Shown here: piece after piece, positions 47,859 through 56,486 of the stretch
Position numbering within the stretch: position 1 is the first letter of the stretch
Layout: each line of letters starts with the position of its first letter
Assembly: GCA_028045305.1 (NCBI GenBank)
Contig: JAOFTV010000004.1
Span: 1-64,000 of the forward strand
Direction of reading: 5' to 3'
DNA from: Opitutales bacterium
Lineage (GTDB): Bacteria; Verrucomicrobiota; Verrucomicrobiia; Opitutales; Seribacteraceae
DNA: 64,000 nt
Made by a program: the position numbers and the translations under genes
The notes under the pieces: model-generated
What the model was told of the DNA's origin: nothing
Databases searched by the model: none
Seen by the model: the letters and a program-made list of their open reading frames with translations, nothing else

Positions 47859-49367
47859 ATGGACGAATCCTCCAGTCCCTTGCTTGAGGTAAGCGGATTA
47901 CGAAAAAGTTTTCCTGGGGTACTTGCCCTTCGGGGTGTGTCTTTGCACTTACAAAAAGGTGAGGTTCTTGCACTAATCGGAGAAAATGGAGCCGGTAAAA
48001 GTACATTGATGAAAATCTTAGCTGGTGTTCAACCGGCTGACGAAGGAGATTTCCGTGTGTATGGCAAAAAGGTTTCCTTTCGCAATGTAAACGACGCGAT
48101 GGACAAGGGAATCGCTTTAATTCATCAGGAACTCAACTTGTGTGGGAACCTTGACTTGGCAGCCAATGTTTTTCTTGGGCGCGAACCGACAAAGGCTGGT
48201 CTTATTGATGAATATGAAATGCGTAGGCAGACTGAAAAGTTTCTTTCTCAGGTTGGGCTTAATCTCCCCGTTGATACACTTGCCGAGTCGATACCTATTG
48301 GTAAGCAACAATTGGTTGAAATTGCCAAAGCTTTATCCTGTAACGCCCGTGTGCTGATAATGGACGAACCGACGAGTAGTCTTTCACAAAAAGAAACGGA
48401 AACTCTCTTTGAGGTGGTCAAGAATTTGCGGTCCAAGGGAATAAGTGTTATTTACATTTCCCACCGTCTTGGAGAGGTCAAGGAATTGGCCGATCGGGTA
48501 ACCGTTTTTCGTGATGGAGAAAATGCCGGAGAATTAATGCAGGATCAGATTGATCACGATAATATGGTCAAACTTATGGTTGGTCGCGAATTGAGTGAAT
48601 TTTACGACCGGCAAGTCCATAACCCTGGCAAGCCTGTTTTATCCCTTAAAAATTTACGATGCCCATCTTACCCCCAGCACCCGTTGTCGCTGGAAGTTTC
48701 TGAAGGGGAAATTGTGGGAGTTGCTGGTTTGGTGGGAGCAGGTAGAACAGAACTTTTACAAACAATTTTTGGGGTAACTCCAGCCTTGGGTGGTTCCTTG
48801 CAAATAAGTGGAGAAGCCAAAGAAATTCGAAATCCACGAACTGCAATTTCTGTAGGTATTGCCCTGGCTCCAGAAGATCGAAAACAACACGGTTTGGTCC
48901 TGCCTATGTCAGTGCGTGAAAATAGTAGCTTACCTAGTTTACAAAGGGATGCTTCGCGTGGATGGTTGAATGAAAATGCAGAACGGGCGGTCACCCAAAA
49001 TGCGGTAAAATCGATGAAGATCAAAACACCCAATTACGAACAGATGGCGAGGTTTCTTTCCGGAGGAAATCAGCAAAAAATTGTTTTGGGTAAATGGCTG
49101 GCAATGTCTCCTAAATTGTTGCTGTTGGATGAACCCACACGTGGGATAGATGTCGGAGCAAAAAGAGAGATTTACAAACTGATGGAGAAACTGGCAGGGG
49201 AGGGCATGGCCATTCTCTTTGTTTCCAGCGAGATGGAAGAGGTCTTGGGCATGGCTGATCGGGCCTATGTTATGCACGAGGGTCAAATATCTGGTGAACT
49301 TAGCCGGGATCAATTGAGCGAGAAAGCAATCATGAACTTGGCAACCGGTAATCTCGTGGCGGCCTAG
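47859..49367 (+). CDS. Sugar ABC transporter ATP-binding protein (RbsA type, two NBDs)
   Basis: A 502-residue ATPase with two nucleotide-binding domains, as in RbsA, XylG and AraG. The first domain has Walker A GENGAGKST, signature-like IGKQQLVEIAKAL and Walker B LIMDEPTSS. The second has the weak P-loop GLVGAGRTE, a full signature LSGGNQQK and LLLDEPTRGIDVG. Such importers power uptake of ribose, xylose, arabinose or galactose. The gene is 2 bp after the binding protein and 14 bp before the permease. Confidence 0.95.
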   Translation: MDESSSPLLEVSGLRKSFPGVLALRGVSLHLQKGEVLALIGENGAGKSTLMKILAGVQPADEGDFRVYGKKVSFRNVNDAMDKGIALIHQELNLCGNLDLAANVFLGREPTKAGLIDEYEMRRQTEKFLSQVGLNLPVDTLAESIPIGKQQLVEIAKALSCNARVLIMDEPTSSLSQKETETLFEVVKNLRSKGISVIYISHRLGEVKELADRVTVFRDGENAGELMQDQIDHDNMVKLMVGRELSEFYDRQVHNPGKPVLSLKNLRCPSYPQHPLSLEVSEGEIVGVAGLVGAGRTELLQTIFGVTPALGGSLQISGEAKEIRNPRTAISVGIALAPEDRKQHGLVLPMSVRENSSLPSLQRDASRGWLNENAERAVTQNAVKSMKIKTPNYEQMARFLSGGNQQKIVLGKWLAMSPKLLLLDEPTRGIDVGAKREIYKLMEKLAGEGMAILFVSSEMEEVLGMADRAYVMHEGQISGELSRDQLSEKAIMNLATGNLVAA

Positions 49368-49381
49368 TGTAATAAGTTTAT

Positions 49382-50386
49382 ATGAAAAAAAATGTACTTG
49401 GTATCTTTATTCTCTTGGTTGCAATCTTTGTGATCACGGCTGTAATCAATCCTAAATTCCTCAACGCATACAACATGCAAAACTTGATCAAATGGTCGAG
49501 TTTGTACGCAGTAATGAGCCTGGGGGTTGCCTTTGTTATTATAACTGGCGGCATTGATCTTTCCATCGGGTCAGTCGTTGGCTTGGTCTCGGTGGTCTTA
49601 TCAATCTGCCTAAAACTGGAAGGGATGGATCCCTGGAGTGCAATAGGAATTACCTTGGTACTATCTTTGGGAATTGGTCTTCTTCACGGACTTTTAATAA
49701 CCAAGGCAAAAGTCCAGCCGTTTGTTGTAACCTTATGTGGATTATTGGTCTACCGAAGTATGGGTCGCTGGCTTACCGATAACCAATCGATTGGGCCAAT
49801 GCCTTACGAAGAAGATGCCGGGTATAAAAATTTAGAACAAATTCAGGGCCTTGATTTTCTGTTTAGTGGAAAGATTGCTTTGGGCTCGTTTAACCTTCCA
49901 ACACCAGCTCTTTTTATATTGGTTCTTTCCATTGCCGCTGCGGTGTTCTTGCGTCGTACCATTTGGGGGCGCTACCTCTTTGCTTTGGGTAATAACGAAG
50001 AAGGTACTCGATATAGCGGGATTGATACGGATAGGATGAAAATCCTCGCCTATGTCCTATGCTCGTTGTTTGCCGGAATAGCGGGGATTCTTTTCGCTTT
50101 CGAATTGGATTCTGTCCAGCCTGCTCAAACTGGCGAATTTTACGAATTGTATGCGATTGCCGCTGCGGTGCTGGGTGGATGTAGTTTGCGTGGCGGAGAG
50201 GGTTCGGTCTTGGGTGTGGTCATTGCCGCTGCAGTTATTCGATTGATTTATAATTCCATAAATATGGTCGGTATATCGACACACCTCGAATTTGGCATTT
50301 TAGGGTTGGTAATTCTTCTGGGTGTGATCGGGGATGAGTTTCTCAAGAAAGCGGTGGCCCGGAAACAGGCTGCCCAAAAAACCTAG
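49382..50386 (+). CDS. Sugar ABC transporter permease (RbsC type)
   Basis: A 334-residue inner-membrane permease of the BPD_transp_2 family with about ten hydrophobic segments. FVIITGGIDLSIGSVVGL, the family signature near residue 55, is followed by PFVVTLCGLLVYRS and GNNEEGTRYSGIDTDR in the cytoplasmic loop. It pairs with the ATPase and binding protein to form one ribose-type importer. A convergent SelW-like gene ends 2 bp beyond its stop. Confidence 0.94.
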   Translation: MKKNVLGIFILLVAIFVITAVINPKFLNAYNMQNLIKWSSLYAVMSLGVAFVIITGGIDLSIGSVVGLVSVVLSICLKLEGMDPWSAIGITLVLSLGIGLLHGLLITKAKVQPFVVTLCGLLVYRSMGRWLTDNQSIGPMPYEEDAGYKNLEQIQGLDFLFSGKIALGSFNLPTPALFILVLSIAAAVFLRRTIWGRYLFALGNNEEGTRYSGIDTDRMKILAYVLCSLFAGIAGILFAFELDSVQPAQTGEFYELYAIAAAVLGGCSLRGGEGSVLGVVIAAAVIRLIYNSINMVGISTHLEFGILGLVILLGVIGDEFLKKAVARKQAAQKT

Positions 50387-50388
50387 GT

Positions 50389-50697
50389 TTATTTGTCCGA
50401 ATGTCCGAGGTCTCGATCCGGACAAATGAGATCCCGTATTCTTTGCTTTAATTCCTTAGGTTGTGGAAATCCAGAATCTAACTTTCGGCACCAAACGGGC
50501 TTGTCGTTCAACCATACCTGGAAGACTCCTGCTGTTTCTTTTACTGGTTCCAGGGAAACGGACCCGATTTCTTGAGCAAAGGTAATCAGCACTTCTTGAG
50601 CTAGCCAAGTTGCTCGGAGCATCCATCCGCAACCGGGACAATATCGAATTCGTAGGATGGGTTGCTTTGAGGGTTCGATTGAAACTGCCTTTGTCAT
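50389..50697 (-). CDS. SelT/SelW/SelH-family (Rdx) protein, cysteine form
   Basis: A 102-residue thioredoxin-like protein. RYCPGCGWMLRA near residue 20 holds the CxxC redox motif with cysteine where eukaryotic homologues have selenocysteine, and GVFQVWLNDKPVW matches the Rdx family. The exact role is unknown; thiol redox or protein binding are proposed for the family. ATG at 50697 is preferred to the longer frame starting with TTG. It faces the permease gene and is divergent from xylB. Confidence 0.85.
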   Translation of the reverse strand: MTKAVSIEPSKQPILRIRYCPGCGWMLRATWLAQEVLITFAQEIGSVSLEPVKETAGVFQVWLNDKPVWCRKLDSGFPQPKELKQRIRDLICPDRDLGHSDK

Positions 50698-50857
50698 TGC
50701 AAAATAGCTATCCTGTAGAATTAGCAAAATGCAAGAAAGGAGTTTACCGTTTTGGGTTTAATAGACCCTAAAAACTACCTGTCGCAAAAGGAAGGTATTT
50801 GGCTTGGCTGGTCATTCCAGTTGCCAACACTCAATGGGTTGGTTTGATAATCAAATT

Positions 50858-52369
50858 ATGAAATTTATTGGAATCGACGTTGGTACATCATCGATCAAGG
50901 CTTTGTTGGTTGATTCATCCGGCAAAGTCCTTGCTAGCAGTAACCCGGAATATCCGTTTCAAACACCTGCTCCCTTGCAAGCGGAAACAGACCCGGAGGT
51001 TTGGTGGGATGCCACCTGTAAGGCATTAAATGAATTATTAAAGGATGTGGCACCCGAATCCATTGCCGGAGTTGGATTAACCGGACAAATGCACGGCTTG
51101 GTAATCCTTGATGCTCATGGGCAAGTTCTCCGTCCGTGTATAATGTGGAATGATCAACGTTCTTTTAAGGAGTGTGAAGAGATGACCGAACGACTAAGTG
51201 AAGCTGAAGTTTTGCGTCTTACTGGTAATCCAATCCTTGCTGGTTTTACCGCCCCCAAATTACGCTGGGTTGAAAAGAATGAGCCAGAAGTTTTTTCCAA
51301 AATTTCCAAAGTACTTTTACCTAAGGATTATATTCGCTATCGATTGAGTGGAGAATTTTTCTCCGAAATGTCGGACGCATCGGGCACATCCATGCTCAAT
51401 GTAGGAGAGAGAAAATGGTCGGACGAAATCCTCTCGGGTATGGGTTGGTCAAAAGATTGGTTGCCCGAACTTACAGAATCTACGATTGCATCGACCAAGA
51501 TTTCCCCGGATGCAAGTTCTCAAACTGGTTTATCCACTGGCACCCCAGTTATTGCGGGTGGAGGAGACCAGGCGGCTCAAGCTGTTGGATGCGGAATAGT
51601 TCAGGAAGGTATGGTTTCGGCAACTCTTGGTACAAGTGGGGTCGTTTTTGCTCAGAGCGATCAGTACCGTGTGGAACCAGAGGGAAAATTGCATGCATTT
51701 TGTCATGCCGTTCCCGGTAAATGGCATTTGATGGGAGTGATGTTGTCTGCGGCTGGTTCTTTCCAGTGGTATAAAAATAATTTGGGCAGAGAGGAACAAT
51801 CCATTGAGGATGGGGGAGGGGAGAATGCCTACGAACTCCTAACCCAATCTGCAGAACAGGTGGCCGCGGGGTGTGAAGGTTTGGTCTTCCTTCCTTATTT
51901 GTCTGGCGAGCGAACGCCCCACCCGGACCCCCATGCCCGGGGCGCTTTTGTCGGTTTGACTTTGCGGCACAGCAAAGCCCATCTTACACGGGCTGTATTG
52001 GAAGGAGTAAGCTACGGATTAAAAGATTCGCTCTCTTTAATGCAGGGACTTGGTATTCGGCCTGATAAAGTAATTTTGTCCGGTGGTGGGGCTAGGTCTT
52101 CCCTGTGGAAACAAATGTTGGCCGATATTTTTGAATCACCCTGTTCCTTGGTCAATGCACGGGAGGGAGCTGCCTATGGTGCCGCATTGCTGGCCTCGGT
52201 CGGATGCGATCACTTTTCTTCGGTTGAGGATGCCTCGGCTTCATGGATTGAAGAAACCGAGCGTGTGAAGATGAGTTCAAATTCTTCCAAGTATCATAAA
52301 AACTATAAAATCTATCAGAGCCTTTATCTCAGGCTCAAAGAATCTTTCAGGGAATTGTCTGCACAATGA
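50858..52369 (+). CDS. xylB: Xylulokinase
   Basis: A 503-residue FGGY-family sugar kinase that phosphorylates D-xylulose. FIGIDVGTSSIKALLVD binds ATP, GLTGQMHGLVILD is a strong XylB motif, GGGDQAAQAVGCGI and LGTSGVVFA follow, and SGGGARSSLWKQMLADIF is near the C-terminus. Upstream importer and SDR genes support a route in which a pentose or pentitol becomes xylulose and enters the pentose phosphate pathway. ATG at 50858 is the family start. The stop overlaps the next gene by 4 bp. Confidence 0.94.
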   Translation: MKFIGIDVGTSSIKALLVDSSGKVLASSNPEYPFQTPAPLQAETDPEVWWDATCKALNELLKDVAPESIAGVGLTGQMHGLVILDAHGQVLRPCIMWNDQRSFKECEEMTERLSEAEVLRLTGNPILAGFTAPKLRWVEKNEPEVFSKISKVLLPKDYIRYRLSGEFFSEMSDASGTSMLNVGERKWSDEILSGMGWSKDWLPELTESTIASTKISPDASSQTGLSTGTPVIAGGGDQAAQAVGCGIVQEGMVSATLGTSGVVFAQSDQYRVEPEGKLHAFCHAVPGKWHLMGVMLSAAGSFQWYKNNLGREEQSIEDGGGENAYELLTQSAEQVAAGCEGLVFLPYLSGERTPHPDPHARGAFVGLTLRHSKAHLTRAVLEGVSYGLKDSLSLMQGLGIRPDKVILSGGGARSSLWKQMLADIFESPCSLVNAREGAAYGAALLASVGCDHFSSVEDASASWIEETERVKMSSNSSKYHKNYKIYQSLYLRLKESFRELSAQ

Positions 52370-53121
52370 ATCTTGTTGGTAGTAAAAAACAGGGAGGTGA
52401 AATCTATGAAACCGCTCGGTCGCTTGGAGAGTATTTACTTTTTCATTATGGATCACAGGAGGAACAGTTTCCCTGGGCGGCCGGTCCCAAAGATGCCCTT
52501 GGTTTTGCCCGTCGAAGTGTGGAGGAATTGATCGATTCTTCCACATCCATTGGGCAAGTATTAGACCTTGGATGTGCGGTTGGGAAAAGTAGTTTTGTAT
52601 TGGCTAATATCTCCGGCCAAGTTTTGGGTATCGATTATTCAGAATCCTTTATTGGTGCTGCTAATAGCCTGTTACAATCAGGATCACTCAGTTATCAATA
52701 CCACGAAGAGGGGAGCAGGTGGAAAGATGCATCGGTAAAAATATCTGAGCTTCCATCCAACCTGTCTTTCGAAGTTGGGGATGCGTGCAATTTACGAAAA
52801 GACCTTGGGCAATTCGATGTCGTCCATGCGGCCAATCTACTTTGTCGTTTACCTGACCCTTTATCCTTGCTCGATCGACTTCCCGATCTTGTCAATCCAG
52901 GTGGCCAATTGATCCTTACCACTCCATTTACCTGGCTCGAGGAGTTCACTTCTCCTGAAAACTGGTTGGAGGAAGGAGATTCGGCATCCGCATTAAAGAA
53001 TATTCTTGAAGAACACTTTGTTTTAGAAATGGAAAAAAACTTACCTTTTCTGATTCGTGAACATCGTAGAAAGTTTCAATACAGCGTCGCACTTGGGATG
53101 AGATGGAAAAGAAGTGAATGA
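52366..53121 (+). CDS. Stand-alone OvoA-type methyltransferase (4-mercaptohistidine N-methyltransferase-like)
   Basis: A 251-residue SAM-dependent methyltransferase. The SAM motif is VLDLGCAVGKSSF (65-77), with GIDYSESFI next. YLLFHYG near residue 24, FDVVHAANLLCRLPDP, TTPFTWLEEFTSPENWL and FLIREHRRKFQ match, as I recall them, the C-terminal methyltransferase domain of the ovothiol enzyme OvoA. In OvoA it is fused to a sulfoxide synthase; here it stands alone and no sulfoxide synthase is in the window. It overlaps xylB and the next gene by 4 bp each, so it is translationally coupled to both. Function as an ovothiol methyltransferase is inference. Confidence 0.8.
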   Translation: MNLVGSKKQGGEIYETARSLGEYLLFHYGSQEEQFPWAAGPKDALGFARRSVEELIDSSTSIGQVLDLGCAVGKSSFVLANISGQVLGIDYSESFIGAANSLLQSGSLSYQYHEEGSRWKDASVKISELPSNLSFEVGDACNLRKDLGQFDVVHAANLLCRLPDPLSLLDRLPDLVNPGGQLILTTPFTWLEEFTSPENWLEEGDSASALKNILEEHFVLEMEKNLPFLIREHRRKFQYSVALGMRWKRSE

Positions 53122-53414
53122 TGAATATGACCGAATTTATTTCTTCCATTGAAAAAGGAAGTCAGCCCATAAATGAGTGGTCGATGGCCATTCAGGCTCT
53201 TTGGTGGGCAAAGAAAGGTAATTGGAAGAAAGCTCATGACTTGGCTCAGGATGCGGGAACAATTGAAGGAGACTGGGTTCATGCTTACCTGCATCGCGAG
53301 GAAGGCGATTTGCAAAATGCATCATACTGGTATGCCCGGGCAGGAAAAGCAGTCTGCCAAACAAACTTGTCAACTGAGTGGAAACAAATGGCGAATGAAC
53401 TAATCTGTCGATGA
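53118..53414 (+). CDS. Small TPR-like conserved protein
   Basis: A 98-residue helical protein. WKKAHDLAQDAGTIEGDWVHAYLHREEGDLQNASYWYARAGK resembles a widespread small family with one TPR-like hairpin, of unknown function. No signal peptide. It begins in the stop codon of the methyltransferase and its own stop overlaps the start of rodA by 4 bp, which makes a tightly coupled group of three genes with rodA. Confidence 0.75.
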   Translation: MMNMTEFISSIEKGSQPINEWSMAIQALWWAKKGNWKKAHDLAQDAGTIEGDWVHAYLHREEGDLQNASYWYARAGKAVCQTNLSTEWKQMANELICR

Positions 53415-54631
53415 ATAAAAGATTAAGCACATTTGGTGCAGGATCTCTAATCCCTGACGAATTTAAATGGGACTGGATTACCCCTCTTTGCTTACTTGTT
53501 CTTAGCGTGATGAGTGTTTTGTTTATTCGTTCCGCTCAAGCTTATGGGGGGGGGAGCTATTGGAAGATGCAAATGCTTTGGTGCATGATAGGGTTTTCAA
53601 TCTATGGAGTTGTTGCATGGATCGATTACCACTGGTGGATGAAGTACGCACATCTTTTATATTTTGCAGTCGTTTTTGGGTTATTGTTGGTTTTTGCCGG
53701 GCCAGTAATTTATGGAGCTAGGAGATGGATTGATTTGGGATTGTTTAAGATTCAGCCATCCGAAATTGCCAAATGGTCGACGATGGTACTTGGCGCAAGC
53801 ATCCTATCTCGGTCTCCAGTTGGAGACATGAGAGAATCGATCAAAGGGATTATGAAAGTCGGTGCTTGCTTTGGTCTGCCTATGTTCTTGATTTTTCTTC
53901 AACCTGACTTAGGTTCTACACTAGTTTTTCCTCCTATCGCATTTTCACTTTTGTACGTCGCTCGCATGCCAGCTAAATTTTTCCTTTCCACGTTTGTCGT
54001 ATTCGTGGTGATGCTTGGTGTGTTGGGCTTCGACATTTACCACTACTACTTATATAAACTAGAGAATCCACAAACCTCGGAAGCTGTGGTGGCTTACGAG
54101 GACAACTCGCTACTCCCTCTCAAGGATTATCAACGCAAGCGCATATTGACCTTTTTGGCTCCTGAAGTCGAAGACCCCCACGGAGTTGGAGCAAATTGGA
54201 ATCGAATTCAAGCCCTCATCGCTGTTGCCACAGGTGGTTTTACTGGCAAGGGTTTGGGAGAAGGCATGCAGGCCAAACTCGGGTACCTTCCCACTGCAGT
54301 CGCTCATAATGATTTCATATTTGCTGTAATTGCAGAAGAGTCCGGACTGATCGGCGGTTCACTGGCCGTTGGTGCTATTATGCTTATTGTATTTGGTTGC
54401 CTGCGCGTCGCTGCAAAAGCATCTGACCGCTTTGGAGCGATGCTTGCGGTTGGCGTATCCGTGCTATTGATGACCCACGTCTTCATAAATGTGGGTATGA
54501 CCTTAGGCATTACTCCGATTACTGGATTGCCCCTGCCGTTCCTTAGTTATGGCGGATCATTCCTGATCGTTTGTTTCTTGTTACTAGGGATGGTGCAAAG
54601 TGTGTATCGACACCGTAAAGACACCTTATGA
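53411..54631 (+). CDS. rodA: Rod shape-determining SEDS glycosyltransferase RodA
   Basis: A 406-residue SEDS-family peptidoglycan polymerase with about ten membrane helices. GARRWIDLGLFKIQPSEIAKW carries the conserved loop, FLQPDLGSTLVF has the Asp motif, and AVAHNDFIFAVIAEESG, with GLPLPFLSYGGS near the end, is the family signature. It makes glycan strands for lateral wall growth together with a class B PBP (not seen here). The start overlaps the upstream gene by 4 bp. A run of nine G residues lies at 53546-53554. Confidence 0.94.
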   Translation: MNKRLSTFGAGSLIPDEFKWDWITPLCLLVLSVMSVLFIRSAQAYGGGSYWKMQMLWCMIGFSIYGVVAWIDYHWWMKYAHLLYFAVVFGLLLVFAGPVIYGARRWIDLGLFKIQPSEIAKWSTMVLGASILSRSPVGDMRESIKGIMKVGACFGLPMFLIFLQPDLGSTLVFPPIAFSLLYVARMPAKFFLSTFVVFVVMLGVLGFDIYHYYLYKLENPQTSEAVVAYEDNSLLPLKDYQRKRILTFLAPEVEDPHGVGANWNRIQALIAVATGGFTGKGLGEGMQAKLGYLPTAVAHNDFIFAVIAEESGLIGGSLAVGAIMLIVFGCLRVAAKASDRFGAMLAVGVSVLLMTHVFINVGMTLGITPITGLPLPFLSYGGSFLIVCFLLLGMVQSVYRHRKDTL

Positions 54632-54697
54632 TCACTTTCATGTTACCAATGAATTTGCCGAGTCGTCAGCGGATTGGGTTCTCCAACCTCACTAATC

Positions 54698-56470
54698 ATG
54701 GCAAGAAGAAAAAGGCCTAGAGCCAAATCACCTAGAAATTCCAAACGTTCCAATTCGACTGACCGGAAAGATCAAGCAGACAATGATCTAACCGTTGCAC
54801 CCGTAGAGCCTGCTCCTTTGCATATTGATAAAGGCGTATTAAGAGAAACAGCTTTAGAAAGAGCCAAAAACCGTCCGATTAGAGAACGGATTATGGCTTT
54901 TTTCCGGCGAGAAAAAAACCAAGACTACAAAGAAATCATTATCAATACTGAAGCCCTTGAACGCAGGGTGGCGATGATGGAAAATGGAATTCTTCAGGGC
55001 TTCGATATAGAGCGATTGGATAAAGATCGAATGGTTGGAGCCATTTTTAAAGGAAAAGTACAAAATTTAGAGGCAGGTTTAAAAGCTGCTTTTGTGAACA
55101 TAGGCCAAGAGAAAAATGCTTTCTTACATTATTGGGACATGTTGCCTGGAGCGAATAACGATCCTTCCGTCGAAATTGTCCGCCAAAATCAGAAAAAAAC
55201 ATCTGGAAAAGATGAGGCAAAATCTGTGGGCGACATTCCGCGGGTTTTTCCGATTGGTTCGGAAATTGTGGTACAAATTACAAAAGCCCAGATAGGAAGT
55301 AAGGGACCACGAACGACCACCAATCTCTCTTTGCCCGGGCGATTTTTGGTTCTTATGCCCTATGCTGGACAATGTGGAATATCCCGTAAAATTGAAGATA
55401 AAGCGGAAAGGAAGCGGTTAAAACGAATCTTATCTAATTTATCTTTGCGTGAGGGAATGGGGGTAATTATCCGAACAGCAGGTCAAAATAAACCTGAACG
55501 TTTTTTTGTTCGTGATCTGCATTTACAAATGCAGCAATGGGACCAAATCGAGGCTAAAATAAAAACGGAAAAGAAGCCTACACTACTTTATCAGGAACCG
55601 GACCTTATTGGGTTAACCGCTCGGGATTTTCTTACTGATGATGTCGATCGTGTGCAAATTGACAATCGGGATGACTATGAGCGACTGATTGATACTATTC
55701 AAAGGATTTCGCCTAAATCGAAATCCAAGGTCGCTCTTTTTGAAGAGCAAATTCCTATTTTTGAACGCTTCAATGTTGAAAGACAGATCGAGCAAACTTT
55801 CATGAGGAGAGTACTCTTGCCATCTGGTGGGGAAATCGTGATGGAGGAAACTGAAGCACTTGTCTCCATCGATGTGAATACAGGCAGTCACAAGGGGAAC
55901 CGAAAAGATGGGAAAAACTTCATTCTACAAGCGAACCTAGAAGCAGCATCTGAAGTAGCCAGGCAGATGCGTTTACGTAACCTTGGGGGTTTGGTCATTA
56001 TCGATTTTATCGATATGAAAAATCGGGGAGACCAAAGAAAAGTTACCCAGCGAATGAAGGTTTCGATGGCAGAAGATAAAGCCAAGCATAACATACTTCC
56101 AATTTCTGAACTTGGAATCATGCAAATTTCTCGGCAAAGGCATGACGAGAGTAATTCCAGTGGAGTTTATGAATCCTGTCCATACTGTAAGGGTCGTGGG
56201 ATTGTAAAGTCTTCCAGGGCAGTTAGTATTGAAATACAGAGGGTTGTATCTGGTGTTGTGCGTAGGATCTATGGGGAAAGCGGAGATGGAATTTCTCTCA
56301 AGGTGTTCTTACACCCAACTGCATTACGGAGGTTAAGGGGACCCGATGCATCCTTATTGGAAAAGCTGGAGAAGAACTACGATTTAAAAATTAACTTTGA
56401 GGCATCGGAAACTTTCCACATGGAAAACTATAAAATTGTGGATGAGTCGACTGGTAAAGAAATTCGCTGA
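54698..56470 (+). CDS. Ribonuclease G/E family endoribonuclease
   Basis: A 590-residue RNase G/E enzyme, which cleaves single-stranded AU-rich RNA in rRNA maturation and mRNA decay. A basic, disordered tail comes first, then the S1 domain ([26 protein letters not shown]). The catalytic DNase-I-like subdomain has [12 protein letters not shown] and [10 protein letters not shown] with the Mg-binding Asp residues, and CPYCKGRG is the zinc-link. No long RNase E-type C-terminal scaffold is present, so it is closer to RNase G in size. ATG at 54698 is chosen over an upstream start. Confidence 0.94.
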   Translation: MARRKRPRAKSPRNSKRSNSTDRKDQADNDLTVAPVEPAPLHIDKGVLRETALERAKNRPIRERIMAFFRREKNQDYKEIIINTEALERRVAMMENGILQGFDIERLDKDRMVGAIFKGKVQNLEAGLKAAFVNIGQEKNAFLHYWDMLPGANNDPSVEIVRQNQKKTSGKDEAKSVGDIPRVFPIGSEIVVQITKAQIGSKGPRTTTNLSLPGRFLVLMPYAGQCGISRKIEDKAERKRLKRILSNLSLREGMGVIIRTAGQNKPERFFVRDLHLQMQQWDQIEAKIKTEKKPTLLYQEPDLIGLTARDFLTDDVDRVQIDNRDDYERLIDTIQRISPKSKSKVALFEEQIPIFERFNVERQIEQTFMRRVLLPSGGEIVMEETEALVSIDVNTGSHKGNRKDGKNFILQANLEAASEVARQMRLRNLGGLVIIDFIDMKNRGDQRKVTQRMKVSMAEDKAKHNILPISELGIMQISRQRHDESNSSGVYESCPYCKGRGIVKSSRAVSIEIQRVVSGVVRRIYGESGDGISLKVFLHPTALRRLRGPDASLLEKLEKNYDLKINFEASETFHMENYKIVDESTGKEIR

Positions 56471-56486
56471 TCTAAAATAATTTTCC

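Noticed and set aside
50389-50697. A selenocysteine form of the SelW-like protein
   Set aside because: The redox motif is CPGC with two cysteines and no in-frame TGA, so no SECIS is needed.
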